DNA of 64,000 nt from the NCBI GenBank assembly GCA_022835595.1, contig BQUP01000005.1:1793501-1857500 (forward strand), read 5' to 3'. This DNA is from Cystobasidium ongulense (taxonomy: Eukaryota; Basidiomycota; Cystobasidiomycetes; Cystobasidiales; Cystobasidiaceae). The position numbers and the translations under genes were made by a program. Every line of letters starts with the position of its first letter. The stretch's first letter is position 1. Below, piece by piece: positions 16,403 through 30,195 of this stretch. Below the pieces are notes generated by a model. That model was not told where the DNA came from, did no database searches, and saw only the letters and a program-made list of their open reading frames with translations.

Positions 16403-17245
16403 TTACACATATTCCTCTGGATGAGTTCCCAAGCGTGAGCCGCCATTTCCGCCGTTGGCGACATATCTCACGCTCCTTGTTTTAACACTGCTTGTTCCAG
16501 ACGTATGCTTAGTAGCCTTTCTTGCGGCAATTTTAGGTGAAACCTGCGTTGACGAGCCCTCTTGATGTGTTGAGAATGGACCAAAGTGAGCCTTGAGGAG
16601 TGACTCGGGACTTTGACGGTCATCGGCCTGACTCGCGCTCGCGGCGGCTACAGCGAAACGTTCCTCTTGATGCTCCCGGATGATCTTGAAGTGGAAACCA
16701 GCGCCAGGTTGGTATTGGCGTGTCCCTGACTTCAGGGGCGTGCTTGGTTTCGAAGAGCGGACTCTGCGTCTGGAGAACTGAGAGGTTTTAGCAGGCAGTG
16801 GTGCGCTCGTCTGAGTGATCTCAGAGCGATTGCCAATGCTCCGTGAATCGGGACTGCCGCCAGGTTTTGTGACTCGTGGAACGACTGGGGGAGACTTGCC
16901 TGCATGCGCACTATTCGAGGCGAGCTGATGCACGACGAAACAAACAACCTCTTCCACCCCTGCGGCAGGGTTAGCTTTTGAGGCGCCCTTAATCACATTG
17001 AGACAATCAGTAATTTTAGAGGCCTCAGAAGAAACGCCAGGGTTGCGTCCAGGGTTGTCGAAGCCTCTGTTTTCCTCTCGTGGCTTAGGAGGGCTGGTTG
17101 AATGGGACTTGCGGCCCTGTCTCTTTTCCTGAGAGATAGGATCACTGCCAGAAGTTGAGGGCTGTCCGGCGATTGGAAAGGGCTTCGCGGGGTTTCTTTG
17201 GCCAGAGACGGCAGGACAACCGCTATAATTCCAGGCTGTGAGCAC
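16403..17245 (-). other. Open 281-codon stretch without any ATG; possible exon of an unresolved gene
   Basis: The frame is open for 843 bases but has no methionine codon at all (the nominal start is GTG). If coding, it must be a downstream exon. The translation is basic and rich in Ser, Pro, Arg and Lys, with no domain I recognise. Its upstream edge continues into the exon-like repeat units described at 17231-17460, whose acceptor site would keep this frame. This makes a spliced minus-strand gene running from about 18.5 kb to 16.4 kb possible, but I cannot place its start, and chance openness in a moderately GC-rich region is the alternative. Confidence 0.3.
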
Positions 17246-17300
17246 GCTATGTCTTTGTAGTGCAGTCAGTGCTATGCCTGCGTCGTATCGAAGAGCGTCT
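17231..17300 (-). repeat. Exon-like repeat unit, copy A
   Basis: Seventy bases that align without gaps to 17391-17460, about 55 of 70 positions identical. On the minus strand the unit reads D-A-L-R-Y-D-A and ends LTAW, running into the open stretch below. An AG acceptor lies directly before it. Confidence 0.75.
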
Positions 17301-17390
17301 TGCTGTTAGACAAGCTCAGGTTAACTACAAAAACGCAGCATGTCGTGCGGAAATGTGTCAGGCGTGCTGCAAAGAGTCTACCTTTTGCCA

Positions 17391-17460
17391 CCAGGCTGTG
17401 ACCGAGCTATGCTGTTGTAACGCAGTCTGTGCTGTGTATGCGTTGTATCGAAGTACGTCT
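17391..17460 (-). repeat. Exon-like repeat unit, copy B
   Basis: The partner of copy A, 160 bp away. On the minus strand it reads D-V-L-R-Y-N-A through HSSVTAWWQK. It is bounded by an AG acceptor (…GACAG) and a GTAGAC donor, like a small exon. Confidence 0.75.
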
Positions 17461-19410
17461 GTCATGTACGCGAAAGGTCAGACGAGCAAGCAAGACCACC
17501 AGACTATATGCCTTGAGTCATGCATACCTGCTTTTACTGTCCTACGTCTTGCGGTTGTGACAGGGATCAAATATAGAATAGCAGCGTTTAAATTACCGTC
17601 TGAGCAAGACATAAGAGTGTAGTTGAGGGTGAGTGAACGAAGGAGGCCGCATAATGTGTAATATAGGTACTTAGAACGCTGGAAATAGATAGCAAGGGCT
17701 CAGAGTGACAAATCAGCATTGTCAGAACAAGAGAGACATTCTATGGGACGTGCGTGAATATCATCATTATCTTGCTAGGCTTGGTAGTGTCAGGTCAGCA
17801 ATGGCATGGTATAATAAGGCGCTAAATCAAGACAGTAAGCTAGACAGGCATTGCAGAAAGTGAGAAACATCACGAAAAGAAGCCCTTACCACGACTCGGC
17901 TGACCTGCGCTGCGTGGGCAGATTGTTGATACTTGAAGCGTTTGAGCGCTCGCCGGGCGTAGGCCGGTACAGCACCTGATTGGCAGGTTCACTGTTTGGT
18001 TTGAAAACATGCGAGGATTACCAGGATGTGGATACCGATCACCCTCTTCACTGTAGCTAGAAACCATTGAACTTTAATAAACCATGTTTAGTTTGTTCCC
18101 TTAAACCTACTCACAGGGTTTCCGAGGCCATGTTTCAGGCCCCCCTGCTTCTGGTCTCCGCCTAGACCCACCTTTTCTGAAGGGCCGTCGCCTGTTCAAA
18201 TTCATCCAGGGTCGTTTCATCTCGCTACAGTGCAGCGCAAGGAGAATATTTCGTGTCCGTTTGATATGTTGTCGCCAAGATAAAGTAGGAAGGTGGAACA
18301 AGAGCACTGAGCAGGCGCGTCTCTCAAGATAGAAGTAAGCCGAGAAAGGTGCCGGATGAGAGATGAACAGAAAGAGAATGTGTGTGTGCTCTGCACTTTG
18401 CCATCCAGCTGTGAGGGAGCTGTGCAATTGTGACGCGGCAGCGCAATCTTTGCTGTTTAAGCCGCGCCCGGTATAGGTTGTGGCAGTACGAAAAGTCGCG
18501 TGATCTACCACCCCCTACAGCGCCGACTTGACAGGCTGTTCGTAAGCTCCATCTCTTTGGGCATTGTATGCTTAGGATCACACTTTCGCACATTTGAAAC
18601 TAACATTTGAAACTGGTTATGTAGTCGCATGTGAGGAGAATGCTATTTGTCGGACTAACTTCGAGCTAAATTGCACAGGAAGACCGCAGGAACAGGTTGG
18701 GTCGATACTGCTTCTGTCTAGCTTGTCAGTCTTGTTCACAGGGTTGTCGGGCTTGAGATCAATGATGGCCTCTTGAACCGCCGAGGCGCTTGACCAGAAC
18801 GCATGGCATCGCTCAGGATGACGCGGCAATCACAGCGTACCGGGCAGTGACAAGCATTTATTCTATAGTTGCGTAGTCGTATGCCATTGCGGACGGATGC
18901 ATGATCCGTCACTTATGATAGAATAGTTCACAGCTTTCGATGATATCTTGTCATCTTGTAGCTCGGTACAAATGCATCGGATCCAGCAAATTTCTCCATA
19001 TCTTGATGGCAGTTGTGGGCTGGATGGCGATGCTGATAGTTGAGCAAGTCCAAGTGGAGTGTAGTTGAGAGGTGGAAGAAGAGCAACTCGACTTGAAGCT
19101 TGATCGGACGCGTCGTCGACTTTATTCTTTTCAGGACATGGCTCTCATGCAGCTGAGAGGAGGGTCGTCTTGTGACTAACCCGACTTCATGAAGGTGCTC
19201 GCAGTCATACGATGCTGGCCATCTCCCACTGCTCTAATTCGACATGTCTTTCTTTCCTCTCTCTCCTTCTTTCAAAGGGCGTGGCAGATGTGATTTGGGC
19301 GGACCTGGACCAGCTTTGGGCGACTTGACACTTTTTCACAACCATACTGCCTTGCTTTCCTACCCATTCTAACAAGCACAGTCACTTCCAACCACCAGTG
19401 AAGCTGTCCC
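17461..19410. other. Gene-poor stretch between the repeat units and the CFEM-like gene
   Basis: Apart from repeat copy C, I could build no gene model. Short minus-strand frames near 17.9-18.5 kb may belong to the unresolved gene. From about 18.9 kb the sequence is plain spacer and then the promoter of the plus-strand gene at 19411. Confidence 0.4.
18402..18475 (-). repeat. Exon-like repeat unit, diverged copy C
   Basis: A weaker match to copies A and B, needing small gaps. The shared minus-strand core reads QLHSSLTAGWQ, compared with QQHSSVTAWWQ in copy B. It sits about 1 kb upstream, in the minus-strand sense, of copy B. Confidence 0.5.
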
Positions 19411-20612
19411 ATGGCTCCTCGTACCGCTCCGTCCACGCTCCTAGCACTCGCCGTCTCGCTGGTCCTTGTCAGGGCTCAGACCGCCACTCCTGGACAGTCG
19501 GACCCAACCGCTGTATGGTGAGCAGTCGAATACATAGCACATACCATGATTCAAGTGCGGTGTCCTTGGCTAACCCATTGCTGTTGCCTTGCAGCCCATA
19601 CGAACTGAGCGACCAGATCCAGGTCAGTAGTCTAACGCCACCAAACCAGTATACAAAAACGACAACTGTCAAGAGAACCTGCGGGCTGATGATTCGGATG
19701 CTCTCTCCTCCGTACTCTGATCTAAAACAGGCATGCAGAAACCAAGTCTACACCATAGAGGCGTACGTCCTTGCCCTTTGCGTACCTGAAGCGCAATACC
19801 TCTAAACTTGGGCTGACATAATTATCTAATCCCCACTACACTTCTGCATATCGTCCGTGAATGTTCATACAGCGCTCTGCCTCAAGGACCATGCTGGTCT
19901 AGCGATTGGGCTTGTATCTGTAACGTCCAACAAGGACTCCTGGACTGCTATGCCCCTTGTCCAGGCAGTACTCCTCAGTGCGTGATCTCTCCCAGCTGTA
20001 AACGTGTTTACACGCTTACTGGTATCTAACATTCACTCATCCTACGTTGCTTTACCTAGGAGCGACATAGACTATAACAACGCCAACTGTGCTGGCCAGA
20101 ATGGAGCGTCAAACGCAGCTGCAGTGAATGGTGGCCCCCAGTATACCGGCGGCATACTCACTACGACCGGCGGTGTTGCCATGAGCACAAGAGCTCAGAC
20201 TATCAGTACATCATCATCACCTTCAACTACTCTAGAAGCGATGTGAGTCCTTCCCATGCTCCTTCCTTTTGGTCAGATTTGAGCTGACTCTAATGATTGT
20301 CCTGGTTCGCGAAACAGCATTACCAGCAGAACCCCATTGAGCAGCAGCAGTCCAGCAGCAGACAGTACCGTTGTGATCAGCACAGGAGTAACGACTACTA
20401 TCCCTCCTCAAACTGCTCCGCCTCAAAGTGGAACAAACGGTCGTGATATCAATCCCGTTTCAGACCCGAAAGATCAACCCACTCCTGCTCAGACTAGATC
20501 TGCCAATGTATTCGATGGGCCATCGGGTGGGGCATTCAAAGTAGAAAGTGGAGTTTCTCAGTTGGGTCTCTTCGTTGGGTTGGTCATGGCTGTCTTTGTT
20601 GTTGCTGCTTGA
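19411..20612 (+). CDS. CFEM-like GPI-anchored cell-surface protein, 249 aa
   Basis: Exons are 19411-19517, 19595-19622, 19731-19762, 19873-19977, 20060-20242 and 20318-20612. The N-terminus is a signal peptide (LLALAVSLVLVRAQ). The mature part begins with eight cysteines spread over four short exons: CPYE, ACRN, PCWSSDWACIC, LLDCYAPC and NANC. The spacing and the D-x-x-C-x-C core resemble the fungal CFEM domain, in which the aspartate can bind haem iron. A long Ser/Thr-rich stalk follows, likely O-glycosylated. The C-terminus is hydrophobic (LGLFVGLVMAVFVVAA) after a small-residue site, as in GPI-anchor signals. Roles in the family include haem and iron uptake, adhesion and wall structure. 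The CFEM call rests on cysteine pattern only, so 'CFEM-like' is as far as I go. Confidence 0.8.
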
Positions 20613-21579
20613 TTGACTGGCCACTGTCGACTGTTTTCGAATGGACTATACCACTTCTGCTCTGCTCGTCTGGTATGTTACCGCAGTAGATTAGCTTATT
20701 GTCTTGTAGGTGCGAGATTAGCTTATTCCCTTGTATGTGCGCAGTTGCATGGATGCAAGCATGGTGTTGATTTCTCTACAGAGTGTCTTGGTTGTGCACG
20801 AGTGGTCGACATCTTTCTTCTTTCTGCTCTCCACCACGTTGATATTCGACCCAGCCATGCACCACGCTGCGACGATGGTCTCCAACGCAGTCAAGTCTCT
20901 TGTGGAACAGTCTTGCACACCGTAGAGTAGAAAAGGACAGAGTGATGTGCACCATCGCCAGGTCAATGCATGCAGGACAACCCCCGTCCGCAAGCAACTC
21001 CGATCTCTTGGATACGGCGGAGCCTCTGACAGGACTGAGCTTTTAGATCTTTTCTTTTCTTTCTCTTTCTCCTCTTCCACACTACACCCGCTCTCCATTC
21101 AGTATTCATACAAACCTGTCAGCTTGTTCGTTCCGGGTCTTTTGTCTCGAAGAAGGACCGCGCACCGAATAAAGGCCACATCAACCAGGAACAAGACAAC
21201 TAAAAGACAACAAGGCGCGACAAGAGGCTACGCAAGGCAAGAAGCAACAAGCAACAAGCAACGACCGCGTTCAGAAGACTGCATTACTCTCGCATACACC
21301 TCTGTCCATTGTTACCGCGACCCTGCGGACTTGTCACTGATCCAACATCGTGATCGGACCTCGTCTGAGCGCCTGAAAGCATAGAGACAAGACTCGCACC
21401 TCTTCGCATTGCATACTCTTCATCCAATCCAATCCTATCCTCTCTGTGTCTCTCTGCTCTTCTCGTCACTCTCCTGCATAGACCCACTCCCAACCAAGCT
21501 CATCGCCTACTTCGGAGCACGTGAAACATAGACAACGACGCCACCCTTTCCACCCAAAACCCAATCCAACATTGCAAAG
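20613..21579. promoter_or_regulatory. Spacer and long leader upstream of the MAP kinase
   Basis: Nearly 1 kb without a supported gene. From about 21040 onward it is rich in CT tracts and CAA/AAGCAACAAGCAAC repeats, as in fungal promoters with long 5' leaders. No RNA gene seen. Confidence 0.5.
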
Positions 21580-23377
<1,798 letters not shown>

Positions 23378-24219
23378 TCAAGGAGAAACAATTTCGAAAT
23401 CAAATTCCTGGAAATAAAAGGTCAAGCTCCCAAAATACTTCTATCGTAACTTCTCTTTTCACTCTGTTTCTTCAAAGTCTGCAACATAGCTCAGAGGTCT
23501 CCTTCTCCTCAATCAAGCAAGGCCATTTTCTTTTCACTCCAACATGCATCCGCTACTATCAACCTCATCCCTCTGCATGCAATCGTCTACTCTCTTTATC
23601 GTTGAAACAACCTTCAGCATTTATCGCTTTATGAACACAAAATTTAATAGTCTTTATTTTCTCATCTGTTACGCATATCTTTCAATGGTCGAAGGGACAT
23701 CCTCGTTCTTTTATGGCTCTACCTTCTCACGTGTGTATAAATATTGGATATACTCTGCCTCTTTTCCTGGGTGTTGGTGAGGATCAGTGGTTAAAGGGTT
23801 CTGAGTGAGAATGTGCTGTTTGATGCTAGTATAAGGGGATGAAAGCAATGAAAGTTAACTGCTTCAAAAATACGTCTTCCGGGAAACTTCTTTTGTAATT
23901 GCCAGACTTACATTACTCCGACGCGAGTTTTTCAGATAATCGTGTTGACTGCCGTGCTGAGATATACTACTACCATTCAATGCGTAATAAGCTCGAGCCT
24001 TTTTGCCATAGATTATCGTAATGGACATCCGAAGCTGCGTGGAGCTTCGTGTAGTAGATCATTCTCGAGTTTCGGCACCTTTTTCGGCTATCGTCGCTTT
24101 ATGCGTCTCGATCAGCAATTGAACTCGGCAATTAGGTATCTCTCGAACACTGCTTTCACTCGCCGTTGTCTCGTCTGGACAACTCGAATCACTCAAGAGT
24201 GTCATCTATCTTCTCAAAC
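23378..24219. other. Spacer between MAP kinase and L-fuconate dehydratase
   Basis: About 840 bp, AT- and CT-rich, holding the MAPK 3' UTR and the next promoter. I see no gene or repeat. Confidence 0.5.
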
Positions 24220-26814
24220 ATGGTCACCATTACAGGCTTCGAAATTCATGACTTGTAAGTCAGCCTTGCACATGCGACCTTTTGCTATTTCCAAGCGGTA
24301 TCACCTTCCCACAAGGCGCCAAGATAGCGCGCATCTCTAGGCAATGCAGGAGACTCAAGCAGCCTTTGATGGAGAATGTACCGCCTGCGATGAACCGTAT
24401 ATTCTGCTCCTCGACATAGCCGCTGTTGAACCGCCACCAAAGCCATGTCGGGCTAGCGGCAATTGCAAGCGTGCTTTTCCAACATGGCAACAACTGTACA
24501 CCTTTGTAGATTTCAAGCTCGAAACTGACTGCTGAATACCCACTTCAATATGAGAACAGACGATTTCCTACTTCGTGAGTTCTTATGAAGGGTTCTTATT
24601 CTTCCGAAGACAATGCTCAAACAGACGATTGTCTTGCCGCCGCAGCTTGTCGGGAGATGGGACAGACGCCATGAATACCGAATGCGTGGGTATCAGCTAC
24701 GGGCGAATTTGCTGAAGGGCCCTTGCCTGACACTTGGACATAGGACTATTCCGCAGCGTACATAGTCTTGAAGACTTCTTCTGATCTGAAAGGGTAAGTA
24801 TCCGCACACCGTCTGATTCACACACCTCATGTTAACGCATTTAGTTCTAGATATGGCATGACTTTTACTATTGGTCGTGGTAACGACATCGTATGCGATG
24901 TAAGCATTCTCTCTCTCACTTACCACACATACTCCGGATACTCGCTGACTTTACCATTCAAGGCTATGCAACAAGTCGCCAAAAAGCTAGTCGGAAAAGA
25001 TACCGAGGGCTTGTTCTCAAATATGGGCCAGACATGGTCTTGGATCACAGCAGATCCTCAATTGCGATGGTAATATCGCGGTGCATTGATCTATGCACCA
25101 CAGCCATAGCTGCTGACTTTTGCTTTCGGTAACCGCCAGGATCGGTCCAGAAAAAGGCGTTATTTCATTAGCTATGGGCAGTGTCACGAATGCGCTGTGG
25201 GACATGTACGCTCGAGCACGAGGGAAACCTCTCTGGCAGCTTAGTAGGTTTTAGCCCTACTTCAACCCAGCTCGGATGATATATTCACCTGCCTGTATAG
25301 TCTGTGATTTCACGCCAGAAGAGTTCGTACAGAGCACTGCCTTCCGGTATATTTCCGACGCCATCACGAAACAAGAAGCCCTTGAATTGTTGAAAAGCAG
25401 GCAATCTACCAAAAAAGTAAGGACTCAGACTGTCCTTCAGCAGGGCTATCCAGCATACACCACCTCAGTCGGCTGTAAGTATCCTTTCCTCTTTTCATGA
25501 TCTCGCACCGATGAACCATGTAGGCTTACTATATTTATTTGAAGGGGCCGGCTACGATGATGAAAAAGTTGTCCGCTTGACGAAAGAAGCCATAGATCAA
25601 GGATTCAACCATTTCAAAGTCAAAGTTGGTATTTCGCCAGAAGATGACGCTCGAAGACTTGCACTAGTACGAAGTGTTATCGATGATCCTGCTAATTTCG
25701 TCAACCGGAAAGTGGAACCATCTGCTGCGAGCTTAGAGGGAAAGAATGCGGGACCTACAGGATGTGTCCTCATGATGGATGCTAATCAAGGTGAATCCAA
25801 CCCTTCGAGTCAGTCGGAAGACGTATGTATCACTGACGAACAACGTATTTCAGTCTGGGATGTAGATCAAGCCATTGAATGGTGCAAGAAATTGGCAAAG
25901 TATAATCTCTGGTTCATTGAAGAACCAACCGCACCGTGTGTCGAATTCACTTGCCACGTGCAGGCTTTGGTGACATTCCTGACTTTTGTTCTCACCGAAT
26001 GCAGAGATGACGTTCTCGGCCATGCTAAGATCCGAGCTGGTCTCAAAGGAATTATGGGCGTCGCTACTGGAGAGCACGCTCACAATCGGTGAGATGCAAT
26101 AGACCCTTTTTTAGTTTTGACGCTGATTTCTCTCATCCAGGATGACGTTCAAGCAGCTTCTTCAAGCGCAAGCTATTGATGTCTGCCAAATAGACAGTGT
26201 GAGTCCAACTTTCAAACTGAACGCCCTCTCTTATTGACTTGAGTGCTATAGTGTCGAATGTCGGGCATAAGCGAGATTCTTGCCGTCCTGCTGATGTCTG
26301 CAAAGTGGGTAGCCACTATCTTCTGGCATCATCGATAAAAGTGGTGATTGACACACGCACTTTGTAGGTTCGGAGTTCCCGTCTGTCCTCATGCGGGCGG
26401 GGTCGGACTTTGCGAGCTTGTTATTCATCTATCACTTATCGACTATATCGCTGTGTAGGTCTCTGAGCGTCAGAAGAGCCTTAATGTAGGCTGAATTTGC
26501 CTCCCTCCAGTTCCGGTACGATGGAAAGGAACGTCCTCGAATACGTCGACCACCTTCATGAGCACTTCGTATACCCAGTGTCAATAAATAGCCAGGGAAG
26601 ATACAACATCCCGCGGAATAGCGAGGAAGGCTACAGTATCCGAGTAAGTCGTTCTGAAGACTCTACAGACCATATCCTACCATTCACGAATATTCTGACG
26701 CGCGGGCTGATTTCGTAGATGCACGAGGATGCTATCAAAGAGTTCGAGTTCCCGAATGGTAGATATTGGGCGACGCCGGAAGCTAAGGAGGCTCATAGAA
26801 GTGCATTTGCGTAG
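24220..26814 (+). CDS. L-fuconate dehydratase (enolase superfamily, ENOSF1-like)
   Basis: Dehydrates L-fuconate to the 2-keto-3-deoxy acid in sugar-acid breakdown. Sixteen exons give 477 aa: 24220-24254, 24560-24574, 24646-24685, 24744-24793, 24851-24899, 24963-25069, 25140-25243, 25301-25474, 25524-25790, 25854-25935, 26005-26088, 26141-26198, 26252-26304, 26368-26454, 26511-26643, 26719-26814. It matches ENOSF1 along its length: [40 protein letters not shown], the catalytic KVKVG, metal ligands in MMDANQ, IEEPTAPDD and ATGEH, and the catalytic histidine in CPHAGG. The second exon is 15 nt and carries RFPTS. Introns 25791-25853 and 25936-26004 are multiples of three without stops, so translation through them looks open; the family alignment shows they are introns. 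The first intron is 305 nt. Confidence 0.94.
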
Positions 26815-26926
26815 CCTTGTATATCCGGGTGAGACGTTCAGGCACATCAAAGCCAGGATATCGTCGACCAGACTGAGAGCAAATAGAGCGTTTGAAGCCT
26901 TTCTTGCAAGCTATTCCAATCTTGAC

Positions 26927-27900
26927 TTAGCCTATTTGACTGTGCATGCCAGTCTCCATACCTGGTAATTTGGGATGGTCTGCAGGGTTCGCTTGTGATT
27001 CGTAAACGAATGCACCGGGTCTTTCTGATCTACGAGTAAATTCGCCTTTGAAGCCTAAAAAGTATATCTGACTTGTTTCTCCACCTGCGTTCTGATTGAA
27101 GAAGATCGTAAGGAGCGTGACTGATGGATAGCGAGCAGCACTGAGAATTGACGTGTTTCGGGATTAGTATATTTACCAGACTGACGAACACAATATTCAT
27201 CCTCACGGCACCGGGTATTCGACTGGATCCTTAGAATCTATAAGGTCGATGACCTGGGTTGGCTTCTCCGATTCAGCAGTATCGAAGTCTATATCTGGTG
27301 TATTCGCATACTGGTGTTGTCGCATTGGAGAGTCAGCTAAAGTTAGCGGTTGCGAAGGGTAAAGCGAAGCCTTACGATTTTCATTTGCGTGGGACATGAT
27401 TCGCCCCTTGCTCCTTTGACGATGATGGAGCGCAGTTTGACAGAACCAGTGAATGGAATGCGAACTGTACGGGTTAGGCAACACGACATTCAGTCTCGTA
27501 GTGTGGAGAGACATAAAACAATTTGCCACACCTATGAGTTGCTCACTGTAGGAAGTGACAAGGCAAGATCTCAGCATACCCTGGCGTGTGTATACATGGT
27601 GATGACAACACTCACTCTGCATCACTACGTAGGAACTTCTCCTCATCTAAGCGGTCGTCCCAGGCTTTCAATATATCTTTTGCTTGACTTTCGTCTTCTG
27701 CATTTAGAGCTACCACATTGTCGATGTCGACTGGACAGCACAAGCTGGGAAAATCAGCTATGCATGTCCTGTTCAGGCTGTTCTGGATGAGTGAGATGAC
27801 AGGACTTACTCTTTCCGCGAAGCAGGTCGTTCACTCCTTCGCCTGGCAGAACATGCTCTGGGTCGTCGGGCGAGTGTCCGCATCCAGGTCCGCAGGCCAT
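26927..27900 (-). CDS. PITH-domain protein (PITHD1-like), 217 aa
   Basis: PITH is the C-terminal, proteasome-interacting domain first described in a thioredoxin-like protein; stand-alone PITH proteins are widespread in eukaryotes. Exons are 27900-27810, 27757-27616, 27545-27532, 27464-27376, 27310-27207 and 27140-26927. The domain is recognisable from IDNVVALNA, KAWDDRLDEEKFLRSDADEQ, IPFTGSVKLRSIIVKG, PTQMKIY, DFDTAESEKPTQVIDL, FNQNAGGETSQIYFLGFKGE and ANPADHPK. The third exon is only 14 nt. The N-terminus, GCGHSPDDPEHV, resembles the His-rich start of the family. For exon 2 two acceptors exist 13 bases apart; only the upstream one (exon from 27757) keeps frame. The gene ends 113 bp from the converging L-fuconate dehydratase gene. 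Confidence 0.9.
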
Positions 27901-28102
27901 AACAACGTTGGATATTCAAGGATGTGTCTGGTGTGAAAATCTTCAAACAAGAAAGTCTGCTGGTGTTTCTGTTGGTTTGTAGCATAGGCAAGATGCAGGC
28001 GAGTGTTGTCGTGGCGGTTTTCATGCAAACGACAGTGGCGTATCATATGTATGCTACCTTCTTGACCTGACGAACACCTGCAAGTCCTCCTTCACGCTTA
28101 AG
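27901..28102. promoter_or_regulatory. Divergent promoter between PITH and Spc34-like genes
   Basis: About 200 bp separate the two start codons, so promoter elements must be shared or overlapping. No named motif recognised. Confidence 0.5.
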
Positions 28103-30195
28103 ATGCTTCCTACGGTCGAAGAGAGCATCGTATCGCTCTTCGCATCTACGAGCTTCCTGGACACTCTGCCTTTTCATGCTACCAAAGGCCGGATAGCAGA
28201 CACGGCGTTGGCACCAGCAGAGCTCTTTGAAGGCACATTTGTGCGAGATGCAGAAGAGCACGAGCTGGGTCTGTTCAGCACTGAAGAAGGCAGTTCCCAC
28301 GATGGCTTTCAACATGCAGGCGCTGCTGTGGGAAGCAGCTCCGTCGACCACCATTCGATACACGAGCGAGACGACCGCGCACGGCATAGAAGATCATTGC
28401 TGGGTAGAAGCACAGGCGGAAGCAGCACAGCAAGGAATAACAATATAGGCAACAACAACGGCCAATCCAGCTCGCGCAGTGCATGGCACTTCCCCAAATC
28501 CAGAGGTCCTGCTCGTATAGGCGCACCTGACAAGGCAACTCCACTCAAAAAGAGACGCGCTCAGCCTGCGCATCAAAACAAGAATGCTGCAGATCCAGAA
28601 GCATACCTGCTGGCAGCCAGGAAGTTATTGCAGACATAGTGAGTTGATGTGAAGGCATTGACTGTGACTGCATGTTATCTCAGCTGATTAGCGGGTTCTA
28701 TCCTATTCGAACAGCCCTATGCAGCGTGCAAGCGAGCACGTGGAACTTTTATATTCGCAATACGAAGGCTTAATGGATGCGATTGCAGATCTCGAAGAAA
28801 CAATACATCAAGTACGGTACTACTACATTCTACAGACAGCTCGACTATTACTGACGCCGCTTTCGGTCTGTACAGCCAGCACCAAAAGCTTCGACTAGCG
28901 CACTGACGATAGAAGCATCCGCTGAGGATGAAATTTCCAGTCTAGAAGCTGAGATAAAGCGAGAAGAGCTTGAAATACTAGCTCTCAAAGAAGCGAGAAA
29001 GGAACTAGACAAAGAAAGCAAGGAGATAGAGGCTAGATCTAGGTCATTGAATATCTCCTCCACCCGTCAAACTCCCCGGACGACGACGATGAGACAACAA
29101 GCTGTGAATATGCCTTCGCTGAAAGATGTGAATAAGCCTGTCAGACAACCGCCTGCCTCATCGACGAGCACAGCTACAGCTACTATCGGAGGGAAACGCG
29201 TACCTTCGGTCGTAGCGCGTCGAATGGCTGAACAGAAGGATGCAGCCGCTCGTTCAAGAGCTACTAAGACACCAAGTACGCCGCCTTCGATACCGAACGG
29301 TCAAAAGGGTCCAGCTCTTGCACCGACAGTACCTGCGCTCAACGTACAGTCGCCTTCAAACACTTCAATGATAGCTCAAGATGAAATTGAGGATGAAGAT
29401 CAGACTATTGTCATTGGAGACAGGAAGGTTGCTCTAGAGCAAGTCGATGTTGAGATAGCAGCGCCGCCTAAACCACAGCTTCAACCAAGGTTACCGCCTG
29501 ACCAGTTCGACAAAATACTTGTAAGTCTATACACAAGAGATGCTCGAGGGTATTGAACAGTTGACTAATTAGCGCTTGATGATTCTAGGCCAAGATCATT
29601 TCTGCACTTCCAGGCAATGTAAAGCGAATCGTTCCGAAAGATGCAAACTCTGTCCTGTATGTTCCTTCGATTTAACGTTGTTTGCATGCCGTCTAGCGTG
29701 AGCTAAGAGCGCCTTTCATCCCTCACTGAAACGTATTGCAGCTCGGCGCTCACAAGCACGATCTCACAAGCTGAAGCGGGCAAGATATCACCTACATCAA
29801 GCGTATCAGGTTCTTCGGTTGCAGCGTCGCCTACCTCATCCACCTTGACGCCAGTCAACATCATAGAATTGCATTTATTGCATACTTTCTTATCCCTGCT
29901 CTTATCACTCGAACTCCAAGCGTCTACAAACAGTAAGGAAAAGCTCAATCTGATAATACGTAAACCTGTGGCCTCCTCAACAAGTACGCTCCCAACTTCA
30001 AGTAGTACACCACAACCATCTAATGGCATCGAAGCGTTTATAAATATGAATAATTTGAAAATTTATCTAGGTGGAAAAGCAAAGTCAAAGGGCTGGAATG
30101 AAGATTTAGGACATAAAGCTATTTATGGTCTTGTTGCTAAGAGAATCCTTAAGATTGATAGAAAAGGTAGAGATGCGTTAATTTGTTTCACTTAG
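28103..30195 (+). CDS. Coiled-coil protein with Spc34-like (DASH complex) N-terminus, 599 aa
   Basis: Exons are 28103-28638, 28715-28811, 28876-29520, 29589-29656 and 29742-30195. The first 60 residues (THATKG-like turn, then LFEGTFVRDAEEHELGLFS) resemble the opening of Spc34, a subunit of the DASH/Dam1 ring that couples kinetochores to microtubules. A later segment (VELLYSQYEGLMDAIADLEE followed by an Ile/Leu/Glu/Lys-rich heptad stretch to about residue 310) is a strong coiled coil, as in Spc34. The remainder is Ser/Thr/Pro-rich and ends in a compact conserved-looking block (LHLLHTFLSLLLSLEL, then KIYLGGKAKSKGW and HKAIYGLVAKRIL). Spc34 is usually near 300 aa, so this would be an extended or fused form. 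The DASH call is tentative; the exon structure is sound. Confidence 0.5.

Noticed and set aside
16072-16485. Plus-strand frame of 137 codons opposite the SDR start
   Set aside because: Its first part overlaps the antisense of the SDR first exon, and it has no recognisable domain or splice support.
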